A stretch of 64,000 nt of DNA from Isoetes taiwanensis (GCA_021234155.1 JAJEKV010000083.1:4060573-4124572), one strand, 5' to 3'; shown: positions 19,110 through 30,659, numbered from the stretch's first letter. Numbers and translations: made by a program. Notes: generated by a model not told the origin, from the letters alone.

Positions 19110-20660
19110 TTGGGGCAGAGTTTGGGGAAAATGCAATCTTTAGGTCAGATGGGACAGATTTCGGGAAATGTGCAAGAAGGGTCAGATTTGGGGGAAAAGA
19201 ATAAAATAATAGGGATAGAGGGGAATAATGACAGGTTCGAGGATTTGAAAGGTTTGCTCCGTACTCTCAGCGAAAAGGGGCTAAGACAGATTTGGGAGAT
19301 CACTGCTCATTTAGCTGCATTGGAGAAGGGCGAAAGCGTGAAGGACTTCGTTGCTTTTGGAGATTTCCTCACCTCGCTCAAGGATATGGTGAACACCAGG
19401 CGGTCATCCGGAGTGGGAACCCTGCAGAGACAGAAGGAAGCTGTTACTCAAATTCTGGAGTATGCAAATCAGATGCAGGAGGACGTCCGGAAGGAGCTTC
19501 TAACTGAAAAGGTCCCTGCATTTGCTGGTAAGCCCCTCAGAAACGCAGCTGTAGAGAGTAAGTTGAAATTTCTTAAAACTCGGGGTCTTATAGGATGTCT
19601 TCGACATGAGGGGGTTAGGCTACAGTACGTAAAAGGAGAACTCGAAAGGATGGAACAGGGAATAGTGGTCAGTAATATATATTGGATTGAATTCCCGTTC
19701 TTCCTGGTTGAGTGTGGGAATAATCAGACTGCCTCACTCCTTCTTAAGCAAGGTACCATCTCAAAAGCCAATACACAATTCTTTTTCCAGAAATGGTATC
19801 CTTCTTTTGATCCACAAAATTTTTCTGAATTATACCATCCTGCATGGACCTCCCTACAAGGCTTGAACCCGATGTACTGGAACGAACAGTCGCTGACTAC
19901 TTTGTTTCAGCAAACTGGTAATGTAATCAGTTGGGAAGTCTCTCAGGACAAAGCACCGAGGGTCTGGGCGCAGATAGACTTGCTTAAACCAATCCCGAGG
20001 GAAATAGAGTTTATGGATTATTTTGGTAATCCTAAGACTCTAAAGCTTGCCTGGCAGGGACTTCCCCAGCCGTGTCCTTCCTGTGGTATTAGATTGCATA
20101 GGGAGAGAGTCTGCAGAGGGGGAGAAGGTGGTGTCAGAGTGAATCCAAATGGCCAAAACACAGGGAACTTACAAAGTTCTAGGGAACAGGGAGAAGGTCT
20201 GTGGATCACACCAAATAAGGGAAAACAAGAGAGACAAGGACAGGACAAAAGACAAAACAAGAATGGCAGTGAAAAAAGGAGGAGAAGAAGACAGAAAATA
20301 AGGGAAGAAAAGGAGAAGGAAAAAGCCAGGATGGAACAGGGCAAGAGTCTGGAGAAAAAATCTCGGACAGAGTGGAAGAAAAAGGTCAAATTCCTTGAAG
20401 ACTCAGCCAAGGTCAAAGTACTCAACAATCCCCATTCGAAAGGGAAAGATGTTTCGGATGGACAGGGGGATGGACCCCAGCACACCTCTGAGGTAGCCAG
20501 ATCCATGACTTTGACAATTAGAGAACCGGATTTGTCCCATGGCAAATCTTACTCATCTTCAGACTCCTCGGGGGGTAGAGACAGGGGGGGGACCCAGCTC
20601 ACCAAAACCAGTCACTCAAAATCCAGATTCCCCTCTTCCGGTAATGGAACTCTTCCCTAA
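19110..20660 (+). CDS. LINE ORF1 (DUF4283-type nucleic-acid-binding protein)
   Basis: This 516-residue frame starts at ATG 19110. The middle (about 170-320) has the character of plant LINE ORF1 DUF4283 domains (WIEFPFFLVE...FFQKWYPSFD...ISWE...RVWAQIDLLKPIP). It is followed by a reduced zinc knuckle (CPSCGIRLHRERVC) and a long Lys/Glu/Arg-rich tail. It should bind LINE RNA in the ribonucleoprotein. It overlaps the next frame by 122 bases. Confidence 0.85.
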   Translation: MGQSLGKMQSLGQMGQISGNVQEGSDLGEKNKIIGIEGNNDRFEDLKGLLRTLSEKGLRQIWEITAHLAALEKGESVKDFVAFGDFLTSLKDMVNTRRSSGVGTLQRQKEAVTQILEYANQMQEDVRKELLTEKVPAFAGKPLRNAAVESKLKFLKTRGLIGCLRHEGVRLQYVKGELERMEQGIVVSNIYWIEFPFFLVECGNNQTASLLLKQGTISKANTQFFFQKWYPSFDPQNFSELYHPAWTSLQGLNPMYWNEQSLTTLFQQTGNVISWEVSQDKAPRVWAQIDLLKPIPREIEFMDYFGNPKTLKLAWQGLPQPCPSCGIRLHRERVCRGGEGGVRVNPNGQNTGNLQSSREQGEGLWITPNKGKQERQGQDKRQNKNGSEKRRRRRQKIREEKEKEKARMEQGKSLEKKSRTEWKKKVKFLEDSAKVKVLNNPHSKGKDVSDGQGDGPQHTSEVARSMTLTIREPDLSHGKSYSSSDSSGGRDRGGTQLTKTSHSKSRFPSSGNGTLP

Positions 20661-21129
20661 CCCAGAGAAAACAGGACAAGAAACAGAGGAAAATCGGGAT
20701 CCCGAAAAAGAAGAGGGGCAAAACAAGCAGGATTCGAAGAACAATGGGGTCCTGGAGTCCTCTTCAGAGGAAAGAGCCAACCTTGAGCATCAAGTACTCA
20801 ATGACCAACTGGATCCTCAGCAGCAAGCTGAGCAGCTGCAGGAACCCCTACTGAGGAAAGAATTTGAGAAGGACTTGGACACCCCAACAGCAGGAGGAAA
20901 CTTATCTGTCAAGGAGGGGGAAATATTCAAGACCCCAGCTGCTCAGCTGAGGGAATTGAAGGATCCTTCATCTACCCTTTCAGGAAAATTTTGGGATGAT
21001 GGGGATGGAAGTGATGAGGAAAAGGAAAACTCCTTTATAACTCCTCTCCCCCAAATTAAGAAAAGGCAGAAGAAGGTCTATACTCCTAGTGAGTATGGGC
21101 CTGTTACCCGGAGCTCCAAAGTCCAATGA
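20539..21129 (+). CDS. LINE ORF1 C-terminal frame
   Basis: This 196-residue frame is Glu/Gln/Pro-rich and mostly disordered-looking, with no known domain. It overlaps the end of ORF1 in another frame, so it is either the frameshifted tail of ORF1 or a separate small ORF. Its TGA stop overlaps the ORF2 start as ATGA at 21126-21129, which suggests stop-restart translation. Confidence 0.6.
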   Translation: MANLTHLQTPRGVETGGGPSSPKPVTQNPDSPLPVMELFPNPEKTGQETEENRDPEKEEGQNKQDSKNNGVLESSSEERANLEHQVLNDQLDPQQQAEQLQEPLLRKEFEKDLDTPTAGGNLSVKEGEIFKTPAAQLRELKDPSSTLSGKFWDDGDGSDEEKENSFITPLPQIKKRQKKVYTPSEYGPVTRSSKVQ

Positions 21130-23150
21130 GAATTGTCTCATGGAATTTGAGAGGTATCAAGGGTCCCCTGAAGAGGAAAGGGGCTCTTATTGCTCTCAAG
21201 GAAGTTAAAGCAGACATAATCCTGCTCCAGGAGCATAGGCTCCCCACCTTTGAAGCCTCCAAACTTGGGAATTGGATCTTTCCTGATGGAGAGTCTGTAT
21301 GGGCCCCTGCTGATGGCACTAAAGGTGGGATCTGCATTGCTTGGAATGGGATCAAGAAAGTTGGCTCCTTCTCTCATCCCTCAGGAAGATGGCAAGTGGC
21401 ATTTCTGGAAGTAGACAAAGAACTGATGGGTGTAATAAATGTGTATGCTTCTACTTCCCCTGAGGAAAGAGAGGAACAATGGAAAGATATGTCAGACTGG
21501 CTACAGGGTCAGAATGTCAGAAACTGGATCTTGAGTGGTGACTTTAATAACACCCCATCATGGGAGCAGAAAGCAGGTAAGAAACTAAATATGTCAAAAG
21601 GGGAAAGAGCTCAATGGGACAAATTAATTCATGCTTTTCTTTATCATGCCCCATCTTCTTATGCTTACTCTTGGAGTAACAAAAGGAAAGGAGCAGATAG
21701 GGTGTACTGCCTGTTGGATAGGTATTACACTAATATTCCCACTATTGATGGTTGGGAAAATCTGACTGTTACCAATGACTGCAGCAACTCTATATCAGAT
21801 CATTACCCTCAGATCTTGAATACAGGGTCTCTCCCTCAGAGAAAATTTGCTGAAACCCCATTCAAGTTCAATACCAGCTTGTTAAACAACAAAGCATTTT
21901 GCCAAGATTTTACAAGATTTTATTCTGCCTTGTTACCTGTGAATGCAAGTGGCTCAATGAAGGAATTTATAGGAAGATGCAAGCAGATCAAAAACTGGAT
22001 CAAACATTGGGGCAAGGAATGGGCCAGAAAAAAAAGGCAAGAAAAGAATGAGGTTTATATGGAAATGAAAAATGTGAGACAAAGTCTGTTTACAGATAAA
22101 GGGAATGTGCTGCTGCAGCAAAGGGAGGAAGTTTTGGAAAGGAGAGTGAAATTGATTGAAGAACATGAAGCAAGAAGTTTGGCAATCAAGAGTAGGAGCT
22201 TGTATATCAATCATATGGATGATTGCAGTTCTAAATTTTTCTTTAGAACTGCAAAAAGCAGACTAATGAACAATGGGATAATTTCTGTTACTGATAACAG
22301 CCAAGAATTGTCCAAACAAGAGGATATACAGGATATGTTCTTCAAGAAATACAAAGACCTCTTTGCTGCTAGGCAAACAGATGAACACAAAGTAAAAGAG
22401 TTTTTCGATTATCTCGGTCCCAAGGATCAACCTATTGATGATAATCAACTTTTGACAACTCCAGTGGAGGATGAGATCTGGAGAGTCATTAAAAGTATGG
22501 CTCATGGGAAAAGCCCTGGGCCTGATGGATTACCCCCAGAATTTTTTGAGCAGTTTTGGGATGTAATTGGAAAAGATCTTACCAAGTTCATCCAGGGTGC
22601 TTGGCAGGCAGAGAAGCTACATCCAGCCATCAATGCTGGTTTAATTGCCTTAGTTCCTAAGGTAGAAAAGCCCACCACCTTCTCGGATTGGAGGCCAATA
22701 TCATTAACAAATGTTACATATAAAATTTTGGCGAAGGTCTTTGCCAATAGACTCAAGAGAATATTACAGGAGAAGATCAGTAGTGTTCAGTCAGGGTTTC
22801 TCCCTGGGAGGAGTATTCTGGACAATTTCATTGGAGCCTATGAAGGCCTACATTGGAACAGGTACACTAGTCAGGGTTGTGTGCTCCTTAAGCTAGATTT
22901 CAGAAGAGCATATGATACAATTGACTGGAATTTTCTTAATAGAGCCATGACTCAAATGGGATTTTCAAAAGAGGTGCTGAAAAAGATAACAGGTTTCAAT
23001 ATTACGGGTTGTTCAGCAGTTTTAGTAAATGGCTCCCCCTCTTCCTTCTTTGAATGCAAAAGAGGAGTTAGGCAGGGGTGTCCCTTGGCCCCCTACCTTT
23101 TCCTCATAGTAGCTGAGATGGTCACCAGAATCATCATGAAAATGCAGTAG
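21126..23150 (+). CDS. LINE ORF2: endonuclease and reverse transcriptase, first part
   Basis: An apurinic-type endonuclease opens the frame (SWNLRGI, LLQEHRLP, SGDFNN, ISDHYPQ). The RT follows with GKSPGPDGLPPEFF, DWRPISLTNVTYK, QSGFLPGRSILDN, LKLDFRRAYD and RGVRQGCPLAPYLF. A TAG at 23148-23150 stops it just before the catalytic box. The following frame is in the same phase, so this is a nonsense mutation and not a frameshift. Confidence 0.92.
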   Translation: MRIVSWNLRGIKGPLKRKGALIALKEVKADIILLQEHRLPTFEASKLGNWIFPDGESVWAPADGTKGGICIAWNGIKKVGSFSHPSGRWQVAFLEVDKELMGVINVYASTSPEEREEQWKDMSDWLQGQNVRNWILSGDFNNTPSWEQKAGKKLNMSKGERAQWDKLIHAFLYHAPSSYAYSWSNKRKGADRVYCLLDRYYTNIPTIDGWENLTVTNDCSNSISDHYPQILNTGSLPQRKFAETPFKFNTSLLNNKAFCQDFTRFYSALLPVNASGSMKEFIGRCKQIKNWIKHWGKEWARKKRQEKNEVYMEMKNVRQSLFTDKGNVLLQQREEVLERRVKLIEEHEARSLAIKSRSLYINHMDDCSSKFFFRTAKSRLMNNGIISVTDNSQELSKQEDIQDMFFKKYKDLFAARQTDEHKVKEFFDYLGPKDQPIDDNQLLTTPVEDEIWRVIKSMAHGKSPGPDGLPPEFFEQFWDVIGKDLTKFIQGAWQAEKLHPAINAGLIALVPKVEKPTTFSDWRPISLTNVTYKILAKVFANRLKRILQEKISSVQSGFLPGRSILDNFIGAYEGLHWNRYTSQGCVLLKLDFRRAYDTIDWNFLNRAMTQMGFSKEVLKKITGFNITGCSAVLVNGSPSSFFECKRGVRQGCPLAPYLFLIVAEMVTRIIMKMQ

Positions 23151-23174
23151 AATGGAGAAATCAGTTGTCTCAAA

Positions 23175-24257
23175 TTGCCTTTTGCAAATGAATCATTATC
23201 AGTGATGCAGTATGCAGATGACACGTTCACATTTCTGAAAGAACAGGGAAACAGCATCCCAAATTTCCTTACTGCTATGGAACTATTTGGAGAAGCATCA
23301 GGGGTTTTCCTCAATAAGGATAAATGTGCAATCATCTCAGACAGCTCGGAAAATTATATTGAAGGAATTAAGGTATGTGGGCATCATACTGCCACAAAGC
23401 TATTGGGTCTACCTCTTGCATTAAACATGAGTCTGCATGGCTTATGGGAACCTATAGTAGCAAAGATAAAGAAAAAGCTGCATGTTTATCCCAAATCTTT
23501 ATCTCTGGCAGGAAGAGTAGAGATCATCAATAGTGTCATTGCAAGCTCACATATTTTCTTCTCCTCAGCAATAATTGCAGATAAAAAATCCTATCAGGAG
23601 CTGGAAGTCATCATGAAAGAGTTTATCTGGCAGGGGTCACACATGGTTGGATGGCAGTATCTTACCTTGCCTAAGAAAAAGGGAGGGTTAGGATGTAAGG
23701 ACTTATTTCTTCAAGCCCAAACCTTAGCAGCTAAGCTGGTATGGAGGTCATTATTCTCCCAATCAAAATCTCCTGCTCTGTTGCTTACAAAATTTTGGAT
23801 TGGTAAAACTTCCCTGATAGGATGTCCTTCCACACCACATTATCTTCCAGATTCTGCTTTCTACCAACTTGATCCTGGTTCAGGAACATCAACTATAATG
23901 AGAAGGGTTATTCAAGCTTGGAACAAAGCCTCAGTATGCTTTAAAGCTCACCCCATAGATAAAGTGTCAGATGACTTTAATTTCTTCTGGCATCAGGGGC
24001 TTGCAGATGAAGATGATGGATGTTTAGCCCTAAAACATCCTAGGAAGTACAAGGAATGGACAACAAAGGGCTGCCGCAGGTTGGCGGTATGTCAAATGGA
24101 TCAGCTTGGAAAACTTGGCGGGGAAGTTTACGGCACGATAAGGAATTACGCTTGCAATAGGAATATCTATAATACTTTGACTTACCATCACCACCACGTA
24201 GGAACGGGGATGAGATCAAACAAATGTAATCGGGCACTTTCGGTGGCAAAGGAATAA
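23175..24257 (+). pseudogene. LINE ORF2 continuation with the YADD box
   Basis: This is in the same frame as the preceding ORF, beyond one TAG. It carries the catalytic QYADDTFTF motif near 23209 and the RT thumb/connection region (SLAGRVEIINSVIAS, WQYLTLPKKKGGLG). It runs out of frame at 24257. Confidence 0.85.
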
Positions 24258-24280
24258 GATTAGCCAAGATATATTCATTT

Positions 24281-24637
24281 TTGGTGAGTAGTCAAGAGAC
24301 AAAGGTTTCTAGCCAATGGGGTTGCTCAGAGTCAGATGCCATTGCTATCATTCGAAAGGGATGGAAACTACAGAGTGCCAAGAAAACTGTCTTATTCAGG
24401 TGGCTCCTTCTGAATAAAAGCCTAAAGTCTAATGCCTATCGAGCCAAATTCAATTCCACACATATCTTCATCTGCCCCTGGCTATCCACTTTCTGGAATT
24501 GGATAGGCACATATATTGGGTTTGTCCCAAGCAATGAACCTGAACTGCTTGAATTCCTTTCATCTGGCTCTACCTTTTTTGTGTCTTTGTCCGGGACTCT
24601 CTGTCTCGGGCGATGGAAACAATGGAGTGGCCATTAA
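24281..24637 (+). pseudogene. LINE ORF2 C-terminal remnant
   Basis: This shifted frame has the FRWLLLNKSLKSN...ICPWLSTFWNW pattern of the zinc-binding RVT tail of plant LINEs. A further shifted frame follows at 24516-24851. The rest to 25419 is the 3' UTR with no gene. Confidence 0.6.
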
Positions 24638-25539
24638 CCACTCAGCCCCAGATGTGAACTACCTCAAAACTACCCTACAATTGGAACTTGCAGATACAGC
24701 TATGGCACATAGACTACTTAAGGGTGCCAGTTATGACAAAAAATGGGATACTTTGGGCTCTTATCAAGGGTTCTACTCATTTTTTTCTCTTTACTTTAAC
24801 AACCTTTCTGATGTGGCTTGCGGACTATCGATTGAACATCATGAAGGGTAGGCACTCTGGGGAGGTCCCGGAAGGAACGAAGCCCCTCTAATTCCAAGAA
24901 GTTCTTGAGGCATTCTTTGTGGGTCAAAAACGAGAATTGATCATGGTTGAACGCCGGCGTGTGCTTTCGATGATGAGGATATATGGCAGTTCAAGCACGA
25001 GCTTAAGCATTATTTTGAGGAGAAGCTCCGGATTTGTGAATCATGTCGAGACTCGTGGATCCTCCACATCTTGGACGCATCTGCATATGGAGCTGCGGAG
25101 TTGGACTATCTCCTCTTCAAATATACTGATCAGGCTTTTGCCATCATCACCTTAGATGGTGTGAATGAAGACTGAGCTAGCAGATACAGAAACCTCTGAG
25201 ACTATATCTTTTTCATGATTTCTACATAATTATGTTCTCAATTTCCTGTGGCTTAAGTACCTAAACAGTGGTCTAATTTTGGTTATATTTCCTCCTTTGG
25301 AGTGTATGGCCGGTTTTGTTAAGCATGGCCTATTAAACAAGGACTCTCCTGGAGCCTCCTTGTTCTTTTGTATTACTATGTATCTACATGTAATATAATA
25401 TCACTGCCGTTACTTCAAAAAAACCTTTCGAGGCAGGGTTTTTTCATCCTAGTAGTAATGATTGTACTAGCCCATTGCATGGGTCCCATAACCTACTGGT
25501 CTCCGTGGACGTTAAAAAATCTATTCTATTCTATTCTGG

Positions 25540-25690
25540 AGCGCATAACTAGTATCTTCGTGTGGTTAAGTTGTTTTGCCACTGCCTCATCTTGGATGTT
25601 GGTTGGTAATGGTTCAACCCCTTTCTCAACCACTTTGCACAGAACTCCCTCTAACTCGAAAACTAAAAGCGACTTAAGTCGCCTCATGCT
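25540..25690 (-). pseudogene. FCP1/NIF-like phosphatase, N-terminal catalytic part
   Basis: Minus-strand translation gives LKSLLVFELEGVLCKVVEKG, which matches the family motif LLVLDLDGVL. Both catalytic aspartates of DxD are glutamates here (ELEG). The frame closes about 35 codons later in a repeated TAGAA stretch. With the piece at 18012-18515 it flanks the LINE. The ExE change should abolish the aspartyl-phosphate mechanism, so the protein was either a pseudo-phosphatase or already decaying. Confidence 0.7.
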
Positions 25691-25759
25691 TCACAATGCA
25701 GAAAGACTGCCACGTATACCACCATCACGCTTAGCATTTTTTTGTTGCGGTTTGTGAGG

Positions 25760-28700
25760 TCTCTTTGTATTTCACAATAAGTTACGCAATTATTACAATA
25801 TACACACACAAAGGAAAGCAACTTAATCGCTAAAAGGATGTGGACATCAATTACCCGATGAGGATCTTTGCCTCGGATTGCAATTGTTGGCTTTCTTTTT
25901 TTTTCGGACTATGTGCAACCCAATTACAAAGCTATTAACAAAGGCAACCGTAAGCATAGCAAATATCAAGAACATCCCTAAGCCTATGTCTAACCTATCC
26001 CCTGGCCAAAAATACTAACACCACTAACCTCAATAGGTTCACTCATGCTTGGAATCACACTCTTTGGATCCTTATTTTTCACATTAGGTGATGCAGTAGT
26101 GTCACTTAATTCGTGCCCATCCTTATGACTTCTTGACATGTCTTGTTTAGCTGCAATCAACTTAAAAACCATTAAGTACAAAGGAACCACATACTAATTG
26201 TTGCACCACAACAGGGCTACTGTTTCAATCATTGTTTCACACCAAGATTCACTTTCGTCCAAGACTAATGTCCTATGTGTTAATTTGGTCTTTCAAACAT
26301 GCTATATTCGCAATAACTTCTGAAATAGCATCTTGCACATGAACACCAGATTTATATTCTTTGCTAAATTAAGATGTTGCAAGTCTTCTAATCTGAATAT
26401 TTCAGCGTGTATTAATTGGAATGAAGAAATTGAAATGGAAGCCATACATTACCATCTAAATTGTTACTTTCAGTATTGGAATCATCTCCCATTGTGAGTC
26501 CCTTTTTAATTGTCAATGCACTGCTCAAATGTCTTGGCAGAGGCTTCTTTTCCTCAAAATATGGCACGGATGTGGGGGTGGGAGGGGGTAGAAATATGGG
26601 CTATAAATCTTCCAATTGACTTCTTCTCTGCTAACAATTCTTTAATATAAGTACAAGATAACAAAAAACAAAATAGACACCCAACTAACCATTACAAGTC
26701 TCTGGTAGTGTTTCCAATTGCATTCCCTTCCATCTCTTCAAACCGAACATAGATAGCCATATATTAATTAGCTTATGCTCACAAAAGTTCTTGCAGCATA
26801 TTTCTGTTGTGCTACATATATAAGAGCATTAAGTTGGTTAGGAACATGTGTCAAATGCAACAATCCAACTTTAGCATCAAATAATAATAAAACTTTGATT
26901 AACAAAATTACTAGAAATATGCAAGATAGCATGGTACATGATAGGAATGCATACACTCTAACAATTATTGGTTAAAGCTTGCCATCCAGTTTTAGTGATC
27001 TTCGCAGTTTCAGCAAGTTCCTTCCTATGCAAATCAATAACTGCCTCGACGACCCTTGCGACCGTAGGTAAAGTTTCCATTAAAGCTGGCACTTCCCAAT
27101 GTCAAACCTTAAGCGAACTTGCTTTTCTTCGAGATCTTTTACCATGTCTTTCATATCATTGCACTTCTTACTAGTTGATTGAAATTCCAGTCCAAGCTTG
27201 TCAATGTCATCTTCAATTGCTAAAATCCATCCCTCAATTAAGCAGACATTCTTTGTAATAAGCGCTTTATTAGAAATAAACACATGAAATTCTACGGTTA
27301 CTTTGAAACTTACTATAAGTATAAGCTAACCGCATCTAATCATGATTGTAACTATGGTCGTGACTATGGTTTGCAACTATAAACAAACATGGTCCACATT
27401 GATGAAGCTACCAACCTGCAACTCACGACTATAATTACCAACTTCTGAGTTGACACATGAATCTTAGTTCGACTAAATGTCGCAATTTGAATAACAAGCT
27501 ATGATTACAAACTTGCACTGCAATTTGCAATCAGCAATCACATACTTCTAACTTGCTAACAAGTGGAGCTTCAAAGCTTGCTCCCCAACTTCCAACTAAC
27601 AACAACATACTACTAACTTGCTAAAACTAACTTAATTTCTTCACAACTAAGCTTCAATTGCAGCTACCAAATATCATCTACAAGCAATGAACACAACAAA
27701 TAGCTACTAAATATCATCTACAAGCAATGAACACAATCAGAATGAAATTGAAAATTGTATCTCGCCATAAAACAAATTACATAAGAGATCATAAAAAGTA
27801 GGTTGACTGCTACCTGGTATTTTTATTTCAGAATTGATATCCTTGACCTTCAAATTTGATGAGAGTGTACATACTTTTGTGAAGACAATTTATCAGCAAT
27901 GATAGTCACATTCATTTCAGGAACAACACTTCTTGTGTCATCTTCTAACTCATCATCCGCATTATTGTTAGAAATTGTTTTACTTCTTGCTACTAATTTT
28001 GCATGACTATAAAAGCTCATCCAATTGATTTCACAAACAGTGCAATGTAAGAAGAATGCCACAGCCAATGCTTGGGGTACCTGCCCTCCAAGAACCTTAT
28101 TATGCTCATGTATTTTTTTTGTAAAGTGAGAGGACCTCATCCTTCCTGTTTTCCTTCAATAACTTGAACCTATAACAGGCCTTGCCAGTTACATTTGGAG
28201 CTTAACAACTCCATGTAGCTTAAACCTTTGTTGCTCAACTGGGAAATTGCATGACCTGGAACAACTTCCATGCTTCAGAAACTTATCTGCACTATGCCAT
28301 ATTTTGCATTAAACCATTAGCATTCAATGAAGAAAATACTTATGAAAAGATAAAAATCAAGATTGCAGGTTATAATAGCTAATTTAGTGGCACTACAATG
28401 TCATGCGATGTTGAATAATAAATCTGCTATGGCCTAAATACACCAAGAAGCTAAGCAGCAGCAGCATGCAAATAAAAATGTTAGGTATTCTATAAGTGGT
28501 GAAGCAAAGTAGAATTAAGCAAAGGTGTGCAAAGAAATTGAACAATTACATTATCAAGATAACTTACCTAGCAATGGAGGGAGGAACAATTAGGCTCCAA
28601 CAAGTTCCCAGCTCCAACAATGCTTCCAGAGTGGAAAGCTGCACCAAAGTTACAGTAAAGAACAAAAATTTGAGCATTCTTCATGTTTTACAGTTTGGAT

Positions 28701-29272
28701 TCTCCTATTATTCCAAGAAAAATCTAAAAATGCAGTCTAATTTATCCGATGAGAAGACAGGGCTGTCTGTTACATTCTGCTCCCCGAGAAAGAAATTTTG
28801 AGAATCCATACCTTGCAATGACAAGGAGGAAGCGATAGACACAGTGATTCGTGTATGAAGTTGAAACAAGTGGAAGCCAAAGAATTTGGATGCAACAATT
28901 CCCTCCCATTTTGGGTTTTTGCTATTTCCATCGAAGAGCATACCATCTTTAATTTTCAGAATTCAAATTCACAACGAGCCAAAAAAGTAATTTGTCGATA
29001 TTTTCTTGAACTAATTTCTAACTACATTTTTACCTAATTTTATAGCTCAAAAACAAACTATTCGAGACACTATACCATGCTTTTACCCTAAAATTGATTC
29101 CAAGTGCCAGGTTTAGGATCAACAGTGAGAGCTAATGATTCTGCGCTTTGTTCTTCTTTAGGGCATAGGGGGATGGTACCCATTTTCAATGAGTTACTCT
29201 TTTGTATCTGCTTGGCATAACAACTTTAATATCCTGCAAGTCACAATAAGAATTTTTGGTAAGTTGATTGGA
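25760..29272. other. AT-rich intergenic DNA, no gene recognised
   Basis: Only short frames are present, none with a recognisable domain. A tandem pair of ~40-base units (AGCTACTAAATATCATCTACAAGCAATG and its neighbour) lies near 27660-27735. Confidence 0.5.
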
Positions 29273-29575
29273 CTATAAAAATTGCTTTTTTTTTACTGAC
29301 ACATATATATCTAGCTTCTTCACTTTGTTCTCGAAGAAACAAAATATATCTGTTTGAACCTGTACTTTCTCAATTTCTACAGGATTTCCTTGTAAGTTAA
29401 ACAATTTTAACATGCCTCCAGCCTCCACTTCTTTAATTCTACCATCTCCTAAACATATGCTCCTTGTCTTCTGCTCCTTATCACATCTTGCCAGCAAACC
29501 TGGAGACTCTAAGATTGTTCTTTCAGCTCCCAAATCTACAACAAAAGATGTTTTAGAACTTTGTACTTTGTCCAA
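29273..29575 (-). pseudogene. Copia-type protease remnant
   Basis: The 100-codon frame contains FVVDLGAERTILES, which matches the copia protease motif (usually DSGA followed by T and a hydrophobic residue) with the active-site Ser replaced by Leu. It lies downstream of a copia Gag on the same strand in the expected order. No integrase or RT follows within 2 kb. Confidence 0.6.
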
Positions 29576-29777
29576 ATAATTATAAAAGGAATTTGTTACC
29601 TCCTCTTCTGAATCTTCCTCCTCACATTCTACAACAACAACATTAGTATTTGTTGCCTTAGTGCTTCTGCCCCTTCCTCTATTTGCATAATTATTATACC
29701 TGCCCCTTCCTCTACCGCTGCCCCTGCCACTATCCTTTGGACTTGGGCACTTAGATGCAAAATGTCCTAAACCTTCC

Positions 29778-30659
29778 TCATGTATAACACGTTTTCACAT
29801 TTTGAGCATTTTTAGGGCAATTGATTTTCAAATGCCCCACTTCCCCACAGCCATAGCATGGGCCAATTTGCTTAACTCTGTCACTAGAGGCTTTTCCTTT
29901 CCTCACAACCAACACTTCTGCTGATTCTTCATCATCATCATTCTCATTGTCATTCACAAATTTCTGCTCTATTTCTGTTCTGGCTATCTGCTCAGCCTCC
30001 TCCTTAGTTCTGGCAACAGTTCTTATCATTGTAGCCAATGTTCCATAGTTGGCAAACATTTTAGAGATTGCCAAGATTTGGTGGCTCACTGACATACTTA
30101 CACCAGCTGCTTCTAAGTCTGTGCAAAGACAGTCAAATTTATGAAACATTGTGGTCAAGTCTGCCTTGTCATCAAATCTCATCTTCCTAATCTCGTTTTC
30201 CAAAACATCAATCTGGGATGAGCTCTTTGTTTCATAAGTTTTGATCAAATACCTCCATGCCTCCCTAGGGCTCAAATCCCTCAGCTTAAGCATTATACTT
30301 GGTGCAACTTTGCACATAATTATAGCTTTAGCCTGATTTATTTTTAACTCATCACTTGCCTTATCACTGCTAACACTAACCTCTTTGGATTTTGCAGTAG
30401 ATTCTCCTGACTTGGCTGCTGAAGATTCTCCCACTGCAGAACTACTCATTTCATCATTCCCATTAGTACTTGGTTCAATTATATACCATAATCCTTCAAA
30501 TTTCAAAACTTCCTTAACACTCTCTTTCCATATCTGTAAACCTCCTACTTCCTGGAATACATCTACTGAACTTAAAAGAGTGGCTCCAAAACGTGTGGAC
30601 ATTGTTCTAGCTAGCTCTGATACCAATGAAAGATAATTCTTTGATAATTCTTCTAACAA
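29778..30659 (-). CDS. Ty1/copia Gag
   Basis: The 293-codon frame has the UBN2-type Gag of copia elements (AWRYLIKTYETKSSSQIDVLENEIRKMR divided over about residues 145-175, then LTTMFHKFDCLCTDL). It ends with a CCHC zinc knuckle CYGCGEVGHLKINC near 272-285. The ATG for MSTRFG at 30600-30602 is a better start than the upstream non-ATG codon because the primer site at 30614-30625 overlaps the frame before it. The protease remnant follows. The element seems non-autonomous. Confidence 0.85.
   Translation of the reverse strand: MLEELSKNYLSLVSELARTMSTRFGATLLSSVDVFQEVGGLQIWKESVKEVLKFEGLWYIIEPSTNGNDEMSSSAVGESSAAKSGESTAKSKEVSVSSDKASDELKINQAKAIIMCKVAPSIMLKLRDLSPREAWRYLIKTYETKSSSQIDVLENEIRKMRFDDKADLTTMFHKFDCLCTDLEAAGVSMSVSHQILAISKMFANYGTLATMIRTVARTKEEAEQIARTEIEQKFVNDNENDDDEESAEVLVVRKGKASSDRVKQIGPCYGCGEVGHLKINCPKNAQNVKTCYT
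30614..30625 (-). other. Primer binding site of the copia element
   Basis: On the minus strand this reads TGGTATCAGAGC, complementary to initiator tRNA-Met. It is one base from the LTR edge at 30627, the same spacing as in the chromovirus. Confidence 0.85.

Larger units (their letters stand above)
18809..25423 (+). mobile_element. Near full-length LINE with target duplication
   Basis: The target duplication AAAACCTTTCGAGGCA occurs at 18793-18808 and 25420-25435, the right copy directly following a short A tail. Inside are a ~300-base 5' leader, an ORF1 set, an EN-RT ORF2, a zinc-binding remnant and a 3' UTR. The element is about 6.6 kb and lies within an FCP1-like gene on the opposite strand. 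An in-frame stop and later frameshifts inactivate ORF2. Confidence 0.93.
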
